Positions 33,925 to 42,009 of a stretch of 64,000 nucleotides of DNA are shown here, piece after piece. Both the position numbers and the translations under genes were made by a program. The notes beneath the pieces were generated by a model. That model ran no database searches, was not told the origin of the DNA, and worked only from the letters and a program-made list of their open reading frames with translations. Numbering within the stretch: position 1 is the first letter of the stretch; every line of letters begins with the position of its first letter. Origin of the DNA: Allobosea psychrotolerans (GTDB taxonomy: Bacteria; Pseudomonadota; Alphaproteobacteria; Rhizobiales; Beijerinckiaceae); contig NZ_PQFZ01000005.1 of the NCBI RefSeq assembly GCF_002917105.1, forward strand, positions 53,834 to 117,833, written 5' to 3'.

Positions 33925-35922
33925 TCAGGTTTGGCGTGCAGATTCAAGGACCTGGGGCGTCCTTACAGGCGGGGCAGAACAAGCCGTCGCGTCCTCCAGG
34001 CAAAATCGAACTGCCTCGCGGAAGGTCACGGCGACGCGATCGGGCTTTGCCGCATCCATGAGCTGGTCGCCAGTCTCGTTTGGCGCAAGCGTTAGCACCA
34101 CGATCACGATCGTCGCAGCCGGCATCTTCCGGCGAAGGCGCTTTACAGCATATCGCATATTCGCAATACTATTGCCGTTGAGATAGCAAAGACAGACAAG
34201 CGCCACACCATCGGTGCTGAGCGTGAAAATATTGCGCGTCGACAGGCTATTGGATGGTTCGATACGCGTTGAGACACCATGCTTCTCGACGACTTGTGCC
34301 AGCATCACTGCGATGGCTTCGTCGAGCTGGTTTTGCCCTGCTATGAACAGGACCGGTTGCGGCGTCCTGTAGGTTTCGGCCAGGTCTTCGGGAGCCAGAA
34401 CCTGTAGGTCCGCCGTGCCCTGCATCTCGTTTGTCTCGATGACGGTTGCTTCGGTCTCGGCGTCCGTCGGGGTTTTTCCGTTCTGCGGCTTCATGTCGTC
34501 GTGATCGGCAAGATCGTCGACGACCTCGCGAACGGCTTCGAGGAGACCTACCATTCGGGCATCGTCAAGGACGCCGCGGAGGGCATCCGCGGAGGCCAGT
34601 CGCAATCCCTCCACTGCAACGGTCTCATAGTAAGCCGACAGCGATCGCTCCTTCAAAACCTGTTCGGCCTTGTCGGCTGCCTCGGCGGGATCGCCAGCCA
34701 GGATACGCTGATAGAAGATTTCTGGCGCCGACAGGGCTGGACGGTCGCCTAGAAGGACGTCGAGGAACTCGAGCCGCTCGACGTGCCGGCCAAGTACAAC
34801 CAGGCAGACCGTTAGAGGCGTCGCGAGAACGAGGCCAATCGGTCCCCACAGCCATGTCCAGAACGTCGCGGCGACGACGATTGCAACGGGGGACATCCCT
34901 GTCGACTGCCCATAAACCAGCGGCTCGATCACATGTCCCGCGACCGGCTCGGCGATCAGAAACAAGGCTGCGGTCCAGAGCAGCATCGTCCAGCCTGGAT
35001 CGACGGCCGCTGCGATCGTCAGAGGAAAGGCTGCGGAGAAGATCGCGCCGATATAGGGAATAAATCTCAAGACCGCCGTCAGGATGCCCCATAGCGCGGG
35101 GCTCGGCACGCCGATCGCCCAGAGGCCGAGGCCAATGACAAGCCCGAAACCAGCGTTCACGGCAAGCTGGGTCAAAAAAAGCCGGCTCAAGCGCGACGCC
35201 GCATCGTCGAATGCAGCCGTGGTCTTTTGCAGATCATAGGCACCGGTCAGCCGAATGAATCGATTCCGGAGATCCTCACGCTGAAGCAAGATGAAGATAA
35301 CAAAGATCACCACGATGCCCGTCGTCGCCAACGGGTGAATCAAGGGGACCAGAAACGCCCGAAGCGTCTGAAGCGCGCCAGGATTGGGCTGATGGACCTC
35401 GACGGGAATGGGGCGCTGTTCAGGAGGAGCCTTTGGCGCTCCAAAAGCCTCGGGGACCGGCTGTTCGGGCGCCCTATCAAGCTCCTTCCCGAGTTCTTGA
35501 AGGACGTCGGCGGCCCGTGAAAGAACGCCGCCGCCGGAACCCGAACCGCGCAGCGATGATATTTTTTCGCGGATCGTGTTCTGGTACCGCGGGAGATCGG
35601 AGGCCAATTGCGTCGCCTGCGTCGCCATCATCATTGCCAGCGCGCTGACCCCTGCAAACGCGACGACGACGATGGTTATGACGGCGAGCGAGCGTGGAAT
35701 TTTCAGGCGCCGCAGGACTTTGACCAGAGGAGCCAACACGAAGCTGAACAGGATCGCCAGGGCGACCGGGACGAAGACGTCGCGACCGACGTAAAGCGCG
35801 GTGACAATCAACGCGATCACGCCGAAGGTCCCTAATCCAGGGCCATGAGGCGCGAGCGCCTTAATTTCCTGGGTCGGACCAAGCTTGGCCGGAAGCGTCA
35901 TCGGCAGGAACCCCAATTGCAC
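33925..35922 (-). CDS. AI-2E-family permease with long C-terminal cytosolic extension
   Basis: This 665-aa protein probably starts at a GTG (35922), with an ATG at 35901 as alternative. Residues about 30-390 form the multi-helix AI-2E/PerM-type transporter (VIALIVTALYVGRDVFVPVALAILFSFVLAPLVKVLRRLKIPRSLAVI...VPSPALWGILTAVLRFIPYIGAIFSA...VYGQSTGMSPVAIVVAATFWTWLWGPIGLVLATPLTVCLVVLGRH). An extra region of about 270 residues follows. It ends in a Rossmann-like segment (PVLFIAGQNQLDEAIAVMLAQVV...GVALVCLCYLNGNSIANMRYAVKRL). The substrate is unproven. A perfect EcfG-type promoter lies upstream. Confidence 0.82.
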   Translation of the reverse strand: MQLGFLPMTLPAKLGPTQEIKALAPHGPGLGTFGVIALIVTALYVGRDVFVPVALAILFSFVLAPLVKVLRRLKIPRSLAVITIVVVAFAGVSALAMMMATQATQLASDLPRYQNTIREKISSLRGSGSGGGVLSRAADVLQELGKELDRAPEQPVPEAFGAPKAPPEQRPIPVEVHQPNPGALQTLRAFLVPLIHPLATTGIVVIFVIFILLQREDLRNRFIRLTGAYDLQKTTAAFDDAASRLSRLFLTQLAVNAGFGLVIGLGLWAIGVPSPALWGILTAVLRFIPYIGAIFSAAFPLTIAAAVDPGWTMLLWTAALFLIAEPVAGHVIEPLVYGQSTGMSPVAIVVAATFWTWLWGPIGLVLATPLTVCLVVLGRHVERLEFLDVLLGDRPALSAPEIFYQRILAGDPAEAADKAEQVLKERSLSAYYETVAVEGLRLASADALRGVLDDARMVGLLEAVREVVDDLADHDDMKPQNGKTPTDAETEATVIETNEMQGTADLQVLAPEDLAETYRTPQPVLFIAGQNQLDEAIAVMLAQVVEKHGVSTRIEPSNSLSTRNIFTLSTDGVALVCLCYLNGNSIANMRYAVKRLRRKMPAATIVIVVLTLAPNETGDQLMDAAKPDRVAVTFREAVRFCLEDATACSAPPVRTPQVLESARQT

Positions 35923-35955
35923 AGCTAGCCACAGTCGCCTGCACCTCTCCTGCTG

Positions 35956-35980
35956 AACGGCAGGAGATCATCGATGTTCC
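35956..35980 (-). promoter_or_regulatory. Perfect EcfG-type promoter
   Basis: On the minus strand GGAAC (35976-35980), 16 bp, CGTT (35956-35959) matches the alphaproteobacterial EcfG consensus exactly. It lies 33 bp upstream of the GTG start of the AI-2E-family gene, leaving a short leader. Confidence 0.7.
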
Positions 35981-36095
35981 GGTTTCATCGACCGATCTTG
36001 CGGGTTCCCCGATTTTGCCTTGTTCCCCGAACTGCAATCCTGAACAAATATTCATATAAGTTATTGATTTAATTGTTTTTTTAACTCACCTCCAT

Positions 36096-36120
36096 GGAAC
36101 ATTGCGATTAGGTGGATGTT
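36096..36120 (+). promoter_or_regulatory. EcfG-like promoter for DUF1236 gene
   Basis: GGAAC (36096-36100), 17 bp, GTT (36118-36120) has correct spacing with T in place of the C of CGTT. It lies 61 bp upstream of the DUF1236 start in an AT-rich stretch. Confidence 0.55.
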
Positions 36121-36181
36121 TATTTTGCAATGCCTCGACCGTGGAGATCGTCTCCACGCCGCGCCATTGGAGGGTAAATCC

Positions 36182-36598
36182 ATGTTCACGAAACTAGCCA
36201 TTATCGGCGCGCTTGCATTCATTCCCGCCACAGCCTTCGCCCAGAATCCCCAGGGTGCTCAGGGTGGCGTTGCCGCCGGCGCAGCCACCGGTGCCGTCGG
36301 TGGCGCCATCGTCGGCGGCCCGGTCGGCGCGGTTGTCGGTGGCGTTGGTGGAGCTGTCGTCGGTGCCATCATCGGCGACAACACACCGCGCTTCCAGCAA
36401 TATGTCGTCACCCAGAAGCGCCCGTCCTATACCTACGCGCAGCCCCTGTCGGTCGGCGTCGAACTGCCGAGCGACGGCGTGACGTACTACGAGGTGCCGA
36501 CCGAATACGGCGCGACCCAGTATCGCTACACGGTCGTCAACAATCGCACCGTCCTGGTCGATCCGCGCACGCGGCGCGTCGTCCAGGTCATCGATTGA
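36182..36598 (+). CDS. Secreted DUF1236 protein with glycine zipper
   Basis: This 138-aa protein starts after a GGAGGG site. A signal peptide (MFTKLAIIGALAFIPATAFAQ) is followed by a Gly/Ala/Val glycine-zipper stretch (GGVAAGAATGAVGGAIVGGPVGAVVGGVGGAVVGAIIG, about 28-65). The C-terminal DUF1236 domain reads YVVTQKRPSYTYAQPLSVGVELPSDGVTYYEVP...YRYTVVNNRTVLVDPRTRRVVQVID. DUF1236 proteins are envelope proteins found almost only in Hyphomicrobiales. The function is unknown, and the EcfG-like promoter suggests stress induction. Confidence 0.85.
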   Translation: MFTKLAIIGALAFIPATAFAQNPQGAQGGVAAGAATGAVGGAIVGGPVGAVVGGVGGAVVGAIIGDNTPRFQQYVVTQKRPSYTYAQPLSVGVELPSDGVTYYEVPTEYGATQYRYTVVNNRTVLVDPRTRRVVQVID

Positions 36599-36645
36599 GC
36601 CTCCAGACGATCGGTCGCAATATTTGGCTCGACTGATCTCGCGTC

Positions 36646-36682
36646 GATCGCCCGGCGGCAATTTCCATGTCGCCGGGCGATC
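36646..36682 (+). terminator. Terminator-like hairpin after DUF1236 gene
   Basis: GATCGCCCGGCG (36646-36657) and CGCCGGGCGATC (36671-36682) form a perfect 12-bp stem with a 13-nt loop, 48 bp after the stop. No U-tract follows, so it may act as an RNA-stabilising end rather than an intrinsic terminator. Confidence 0.5.
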
Positions 36683-36874
36683 AAGCAAGCCTCGACCTAG
36701 CTGGCATCGAGCCAAGGTGGCGGCCCCGGTTGGCGACGTGCCGAGACGATGGCGGAGCTGCGCGTTCAAATCGTCGAGATTGCGGGCGATCGGTCCTAGA
36801 TGAGAGCCCGAGCGGCAATGAAAAAACATGACGCGCACAGCATTATGGCATCATGAAATACATATTGCAGCCTG

Positions 36875-37804
36875 CTAAGCCGGGCTGGCGGCGCGCGGGG
36901 AGAGGCTGACCTCGCGGGCGCGGTCGAGATGACGGCGCAGCAGGATGGCCGCGATCTCGCGCTCGCCGGCCTCGAGCCGGGCGATGATCTCGAGATGCTC
37001 GCGGCAGGAGACCGCGACGCGCTGCGGCCCGTAGCGCCAGGAATAATTCGCATAACGCCGCAGCCGGCTCTGCTGCTGCAGGGCCAGCAGGAGAAAGCGA
37101 TTGCCGCAGGCGGCGATGAGCCCTTCATGGAATTCGCAGTTCATCTCGAACAGCGCGACGCTCGCGGTTTCGCTCCAGGGCCGCGCCAGCATCGCCTCAT
37201 GGCGGGCGCGCATCTCCGCCAGCCAGGCGGGATCGGGCGCGAAGCTGGCTTCGAGCAGGGCCGCAGGCTCGATGATGCGGCGGAAGGCATAGCTTTCGAC
37301 GATCGCCGCGTCGTCGTTCAGCGGCGAGAAATGCCAGCCATGGCCCGGCCGGCGCTCGACCAGCCCGACTCCGGCGAGCTTGTTCAGGACACGCAGCAGC
37401 AGCGGCCGGCCGATATTGTAGCGCCGCATCATGTCGGCTTCTGAGGCCTGCGACGGCAGCGCGCCGGCGACCCGATCCCTGGCGATCGCGACGCAATAGG
37501 CGTCGAGATCGACGGAAGCCGCGGCGTATTCGCTCTCGGCGATTTCGCTGGCGGGCCGCGCCAGAGCATGGCCGCCATTGGGCAAGGCGGCGATGATGCC
37601 GCGCTCCGCGAGATGGCGCAGCGCAGCGCGCACCGGTGTGCGCGAGACCTGGAGGCGCCGCGCGAAGGCGGCCTCCGGCAGGCGCTGGCCCGGAAGCAGC
37701 GCATCCTGCCGGATCATCTCGAGGATGCGCGGCAGCAGGTCACGCTGCAGCTTGCTCGGAGGTTCGGAGGTCGCTGCGGCCGGCATGATTTTTTTGTGTC
37801 TCAT
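36875..37804 (-). CDS. GntR/FCD-type regulator with two winged-helix segments (paralog 1)
   Basis: In this 309-aa protein the first winged helix is LLPRILEMIRQDALLPGQRLPEAAFARRLQVSRTPVRAALRHLAERGIIAALPNGGHALAR. A second helix-turn-helix-like segment is MMRRYNIGRPLLLRVLNKLAGVGLVERRPGHGWHFSP, and an FCD-like helical ligand domain ends the protein (AFRRIIEPAALLEASF...FHEGLIAACGNRFLLLAL). The same unusual double layout is found in the regulator at 48919-49827. It is divergent from the amidase gene and probably controls the island through the site at 37813. Confidence 0.8.
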   Translation of the reverse strand: MRHKKIMPAAATSEPPSKLQRDLLPRILEMIRQDALLPGQRLPEAAFARRLQVSRTPVRAALRHLAERGIIAALPNGGHALARPASEIAESEYAAASVDLDAYCVAIARDRVAGALPSQASEADMMRRYNIGRPLLLRVLNKLAGVGLVERRPGHGWHFSPLNDDAAIVESYAFRRIIEPAALLEASFAPDPAWLAEMRARHEAMLARPWSETASVALFEMNCEFHEGLIAACGNRFLLLALQQQSRLRRYANYSWRYGPQRVAVSCREHLEIIARLEAGEREIAAILLRRHLDRAREVSLSPRAASPA

Positions 37805-37812
37805 GGTTTGAC

Positions 37813-37825
37813 AAAATACATATTT
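37813..37825. promoter_or_regulatory. Candidate GntR operator AAAATACATATTT
   Basis: An AT-rich near-palindrome lies in the 58-bp divergent region between the GntR gene and the amidase gene. A near-identical AAATACATATT is at 36856-36866, just downstream of the regulator gene. Such AT-rich words are rare in this GC-rich sequence. Confidence 0.5.
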
Positions 37826-37862
37826 CTCGCCTCCATAGAAAGCTCTGCAGCCGGAGCCTGAG

Positions 37863-39326
37863 ATGCCGCCTGACCAGCCCCCAGCGGTATCGCCCGCCGA
37901 CCGGATCGACGCGAACGCTTTGTGGCGGCTCGAGGCTCACGAACTTGCGCGACTGATCGCTCTCGGCCTGGTCTCGAGCCGCGAGGCGGTCCTCTCCTGT
38001 CTTGCCCGGATGGATGCGGTCAACGGCACGCTCAACGCCGTGATCCGGCGCTTCGATGCCGAGGCGCTTGCTGATGCCGACGCCGCCGATGCGATGCGGG
38101 CACGCGGCGAGACGCTCGCGCCGCTCCACGGCATCCCCGTCACCGTCAAATGCAATATCGACCAGAAGGGCCATCCGACCGATGGCGGCGTCGAGTCCTA
38201 TCGCGACCTCATCGCCGAGAGCGACAACCCGGTCGTCGCCAATCTCCGCAATGCGGGCGCCGTGATCATCGGGCGCACCAATACGCCCTGCTATTCGATG
38301 CGCTGGCACACCGAGAACGCGCTGCATGGCGCGACGCTCAACCCATGGCATGCCGGCATCACGCCCGGCGGATCGAGCGGCGGCGCGGCGGCTGCGGTCG
38401 CGGCCGGCATCGGGCCGATCGCCCATGGCAACGACATCGCCGGATCGGTGCGCTACCCGGCCTATTGCTGCGGGCTCGTCGGCCTGCGGCCAAGCTTCGG
38501 CCGGGTGCCGTCGATGAACGCGACCGCCAAGGGGCCGGCGGCGATTTCCTCGCAGCTCATGGCGGTCCAGGGCCCGCTGACGCGTAGCGTGCGCGATTGC
38601 GAGATCGCCTTCGAGGCGATGGCAAAGCCGAGCCCGCGCGATCCGCGCTGCGTCGTGCCGGCGCCGTTTGCGCCCCTGCCCGGGCCCTTGCGCGTCGCCT
38701 TGGTGGCCCGGCCGAAAGGCGCCGTCGTCGACCCGAGCGTGACCGAAGCGGTACTCAGCGCCGGCCGCGCGCTCGCGGCTGCCGGCGTCATCGTCGAGGA
38801 GATCGAGCCGCCGGACCTGGCCGGCATCGGTGAGCTCTGGGGCAAGCTCGCCACGGCCGATGTGATGGCCAACCTCCAGCCGCTGATCGAACAGAACGGC
38901 GATGAGGGCATCCGCCGCGCGCTGGCGCTCTGGGACGAGGCCTTTCCGCGCTACAGCGCGGCCGACACGCTGGCGGCGCTCGGCGAGCGCGCGCTCGCTT
39001 TGCGCAACTGGCAGCTCTTCTTCGAGGATTATCCGGTCGTGGTGATGCCGTGCTCCTATGCACCGCCCTTCCCTGTCGGCTTCGACCTCCGGGATGTCAG
39101 GGAGACCACCCGCGTCCTGGCGGCGCAGAGCCCGCTGATGGCGATTTCGGTGCTCGGCCTGCCCGGGCTGGCGGTGCCGACCGCTCCGCAAGGCGGGATA
39201 CCCGCAGGCGTCCAGATCGTCGCCGGGCGCTTCCGCGAGGATCTCTGCTTCCGCGTCGGCGCCATCATCGAGGCGCATCTGCCCCCGGCGACGCCGCGCG
39301 ATCCAAACCCGACAGGAACATTCTGA
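37863..39326 (+). CDS. Amidase signature-family amidase
   Basis: This 487-aa enzyme has a complete Ser-Ser-Lys catalytic set: Lys in PLHGIPVTVKCNID, the Gly/Ser-rich core TPGGSSGGAAAAVAAG, and the nucleophilic Ser in HGNDIAGSVRYPAYCCGLVGLRPSFGRVPS. The N-terminus ALWRLEAHELARLIALGLVSSREAVLSCLARMDAVNGTLNAV is typical of the family. It hydrolyses an amide to acid and ammonia; the substrate is unknown. Its stop overlaps the next start (TGATG), coupling it to the hydrolase. It opens the rightward part of the catabolic island. Confidence 0.87.
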   Translation: MPPDQPPAVSPADRIDANALWRLEAHELARLIALGLVSSREAVLSCLARMDAVNGTLNAVIRRFDAEALADADAADAMRARGETLAPLHGIPVTVKCNIDQKGHPTDGGVESYRDLIAESDNPVVANLRNAGAVIIGRTNTPCYSMRWHTENALHGATLNPWHAGITPGGSSGGAAAAVAAGIGPIAHGNDIAGSVRYPAYCCGLVGLRPSFGRVPSMNATAKGPAAISSQLMAVQGPLTRSVRDCEIAFEAMAKPSPRDPRCVVPAPFAPLPGPLRVALVARPKGAVVDPSVTEAVLSAGRALAAAGVIVEEIEPPDLAGIGELWGKLATADVMANLQPLIEQNGDEGIRRALALWDEAFPRYSAADTLAALGERALALRNWQLFFEDYPVVVMPCSYAPPFPVGFDLRDVRETTRVLAAQSPLMAISVLGLPGLAVPTAPQGGIPAGVQIVAGRFREDLCFRVGAIIEAHLPPATPRDPNPTGTF

Positions 39327-40165
39327 TGGCCTTCGTCCGGCGCCACGGCGTCAAGCTCTCGGCCTATGATTTCGGCCGCACCACGATCCATGCCTGCCAG
39401 GCCGATCCGCGCTTCAGCTGGTGCGCCTATGTGCCGGAGGATTACGACGAGGCCGGCACGGAGCGCTACCGGCTGCTGGTCTCGGTCCATGGCACGATGC
39501 GCGACATGGTCGCCTATCGCGACGATTTCATCCCCTTCGCCGAACGCAGCCGCTGCATCGTGCTGGCGCCGCTGTTTCCCGCCGGCATCACCAGCCCGGG
39601 CGAGCTCTCCTCCTACAAGCTGATGACGCCGTCTGCGGTGCACTACGACGCGGTCCTGCTCGCCATGGTCGAAGAGGTGCAGGCGCGCTACCGGATCGAC
39701 GGCGATCGTTTCGCGCTGTTCGGCTTTTCCGGCGGCGGGCATTTCGCGCACCGCTTCCTCTATCTGCACCCCAAACGCCTCTCGGCCGTGTCGATCGGTG
39801 CGCCGGGCATCGTGACGCTGCTCGATTTCGAGCATGATTTCTGGGTCGGCGTGCGCGATTTCGAGGCCGTGATGGGCCGCCCGATCGATCTCGAAGCGAT
39901 GCGCCAGGTCGCGGTCCAGATGGTCATCGGCGGCAACGATACCGAGACCTGGGAGATCACCCTGGCCAAAGGCTCTGCCCTATGGCGCCCCGATGGCGAG
40001 ATCGCCGGCCTGAACCGGCCCGAGCGCATGCGCGCCCTCAAAGCGAGCTTCGAAAACCACGGCATCGCGGTGCGCCACGACGTCGTGCAGGGCGTTGCCC
40101 ATCGCCATGCCGGGCTGCTGCCGGCGGTGACCGATTTCCTGGCCGAGGCGATGCCGCAGCCATGA
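39326..40165 (+). CDS. Alpha/beta hydrolase (esterase/polyhydroxyalkanoate depolymerase-like)
   Basis: This 279-aa protein shows the oxyanion region LLVSVHGTMRDMVAYRDDF, the nucleophile elbow FGFSGGGHFAHRFLYLHPKRLSAVSIGAPG and a closing His in VVQGVAHRHAGLLP. The acid is probably in the GGNDTETWE loop. No signal peptide is present, so it should be cytosolic. It is coupled to the amidase by overlapping codons and may act on the same compound or its product. Confidence 0.75.
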   Translation: MAFVRRHGVKLSAYDFGRTTIHACQADPRFSWCAYVPEDYDEAGTERYRLLVSVHGTMRDMVAYRDDFIPFAERSRCIVLAPLFPAGITSPGELSSYKLMTPSAVHYDAVLLAMVEEVQARYRIDGDRFALFGFSGGGHFAHRFLYLHPKRLSAVSIGAPGIVTLLDFEHDFWVGVRDFEAVMGRPIDLEAMRQVAVQMVIGGNDTETWEITLAKGSALWRPDGEIAGLNRPERMRALKASFENHGIAVRHDVVQGVAHRHAGLLPAVTDFLAEAMPQP

Positions 40166-40174
40166 TGCGTGATC

Positions 40175-40280
40175 CTGGAGCCGTTTCCGATCCAATTGGA
40201 TCGTTCAACAGCTCCAGCGCTTTGTTTTGTCGCGTTTTCTTCGCGCGAACCGGTGCCCGCTTCGCGCGAAAACGCTCCAG
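40175..40280. repeat. Dispersed palindromic repeat, family C (copy 2, diverged)
   Basis: The sequence CTGGAGCCGTTTCCGATCC...CGCGAACCGGTGCCCGCTTC...GAAAACGCTCCAG follows the same layout as the element at 30537-30641 with many substitutions. It lies between the hydrolase gene and the solute-binding protein gene. Confidence 0.7.
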
Positions 40281-40305
40281 CTCCAACCCTTGAAAGAGAC
40301 CGGCC

Positions 40306-41868
40306 ATGCGACGCAGTACCTGCCAAGCCCTTTTCGCCGGATTGGCCCTTGTCGCCGCATCGGCCACCGGATCGGCCTTCGCCCAGTCGGCCCCGACGAC
40401 CAGCCGGCTCGTCGTCGCGCTCAACGCCGATATCCGCAGCCTGGAGCCGGGCGTCAATCGCGACACCAACACCGACACGGTGATCCACCAGCTCTTCGAG
40501 GGGCTCGTCGCCTACAAGACCGACCTCGATGTCGGGCCGGCGCTGGCCGAAAGCTGGACGCTCTCGGACGAGGGCCGGAGCTACACCTTCAAGCTGCGCC
40601 CGGCGGTGTTCCACAATGGCAAGCCGGTGACCTCGGCCGAGATGAAATGGTCCTGGGATCGCCTCAACCAGTCCTCCGCCTGGACCTGCAAGCCTGTCTT
40701 CAACGGCCAGTCGGGCGCCAAGGTCGTGGCGGTCGAGACCCCGGACCCGCAGACCGTCGTGTTCAAGCTCGATCGCGCGAGCGCGATCTTCCTGAAGCAG
40801 CTCGCCAATATCCAGTGCCATGTGCTGGCGATGCATCCCGACAGCCTCGATGCCGAGGGCAAGTGGTCCAAACCGATCGGTTCCGGCCCGCTCAAGCTGC
40901 GGGAATGGCGGCGCGCCGAATATGTCCTGCTCGACAGATTCGCGGAGTATCGCGGCAGCGCCGCGCCCGCCAACGGCTTTTCCGGCGCCCGCGACATGCT
41001 GGTCGAACAGGTCCTGTTCCAGGTGATCCCGGATTCGAGCGCGCGCGAAGCGGCGCTGCTGACCGGCGCGGTCGATATCCTGCACGACATCGAGCCCGAC
41101 CAGATGGAGACGATGAAGCAGCGCGGCATGCGCGTCCTCAGCACGCCGGGGCTGGGTTGGTCGGCGCTCTTGCTGCAGACCGACGATCCGCTGCTGTCGA
41201 ACGTGAGGATCCGGCAGGCGATCGCGCATGCGATCGACCTGAAGCAGATCGCCGAAGCCCAGACGCTCGGCATGGCCCCGGCCAACGCCTCGGCGGTGAG
41301 CAGCTCGACCGCCTTCTACAATGCAGGTTTCGCGGCCTGGCCGGCATATGACCCGGCGCGCGCCCGGGCCCTGCTGAAGGAGGCCGGCTACAAGGGCGAG
41401 CCGCTGCGCCTCCAGACCAACAAGCAATATCAGAGCATGTATCAGAATGCGGTGATGATCGAGCAGATGCTGGCGGGCGCCGGCTTTGCCGTGAAGCTCG
41501 AGGTGATCGACTGGGCGACTCAGCTGTCGAACTATCTCAACGGCCGTTTCCAGATGCAGTCCTTCGGCTATTCCGGCCGCTTCGATCCCGCCCTGATGTA
41601 TGCCGCCTTCGTCGGCGACAAGACCCGGTTCAAGACCGCGCAATATGGCGATCCCGACGCGCTCGCCCTGCTCGGGCAGCTCGATACGACCGACGACCCG
41701 ACTGTGCGCGGCAAGCTCTTCGCCGCGCTCCACGCCAAGGTCCAGGCCGATGTGCCGATCGTCGGGCTCTATTTCGCGCCGATCATCGAGGCGGTGCATC
41801 CGCGCGTCGAGGGCTACGTCTCCTGGCCGGCCAACCGCCCGATCACTTGGGGCGTCCGCAAGCGCTGA
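40306..41868 (+). CDS. ABC transporter family-5 substrate-binding protein
   Basis: This 520-aa protein has an N-terminal signal (ALFAGLALVAASATGSAFAQ). The SBP_bac_5 fold follows: LVVALNADIRSLEPGVNRDTNTDTVIHQLFEGLVAYKTDLDVGPALAESWTLSDEGRSYTFKLRPAVFHNGKPVTSAEMKWSWDRL. Later signatures include IGSGPLKLREWRRAEYVLLD and VRIRQAIAHAIDLKQIA. It is of the dipeptide/nickel/opine binding type. No matching permease genes lie beside it. It shares the island with the amidase and suggests uptake of an amide- or peptide-like ligand. Confidence 0.85.
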   Translation: MRRSTCQALFAGLALVAASATGSAFAQSAPTTSRLVVALNADIRSLEPGVNRDTNTDTVIHQLFEGLVAYKTDLDVGPALAESWTLSDEGRSYTFKLRPAVFHNGKPVTSAEMKWSWDRLNQSSAWTCKPVFNGQSGAKVVAVETPDPQTVVFKLDRASAIFLKQLANIQCHVLAMHPDSLDAEGKWSKPIGSGPLKLREWRRAEYVLLDRFAEYRGSAAPANGFSGARDMLVEQVLFQVIPDSSAREAALLTGAVDILHDIEPDQMETMKQRGMRVLSTPGLGWSALLLQTDDPLLSNVRIRQAIAHAIDLKQIAEAQTLGMAPANASAVSSSTAFYNAGFAAWPAYDPARARALLKEAGYKGEPLRLQTNKQYQSMYQNAVMIEQMLAGAGFAVKLEVIDWATQLSNYLNGRFQMQSFGYSGRFDPALMYAAFVGDKTRFKTAQYGDPDALALLGQLDTTDDPTVRGKLFAALHAKVQADVPIVGLYFAPIIEAVHPRVEGYVSWPANRPITWGVRKR

Positions 41869-42009
41869 CGACCGGGAGATTGGGCGGAGTTTTTCGACGC
41901 AGCCGGCCGGGAGCGGATCGGCATAACTCCGGAAAGCGGACCTTCGCCATCATCCCTGCCGGGCCGGGTGTGTGCCTTGCGCAAGCAGTCGCCCGCTTCG
42001 ACCCAAAAA

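Noticed and set aside
39760-41799. A 679-codon minus-strand frame across the hydrolase and binding-protein genes
   Set aside because: It is the shadow of two well-supported genes, and it also crosses a palindromic repeat.
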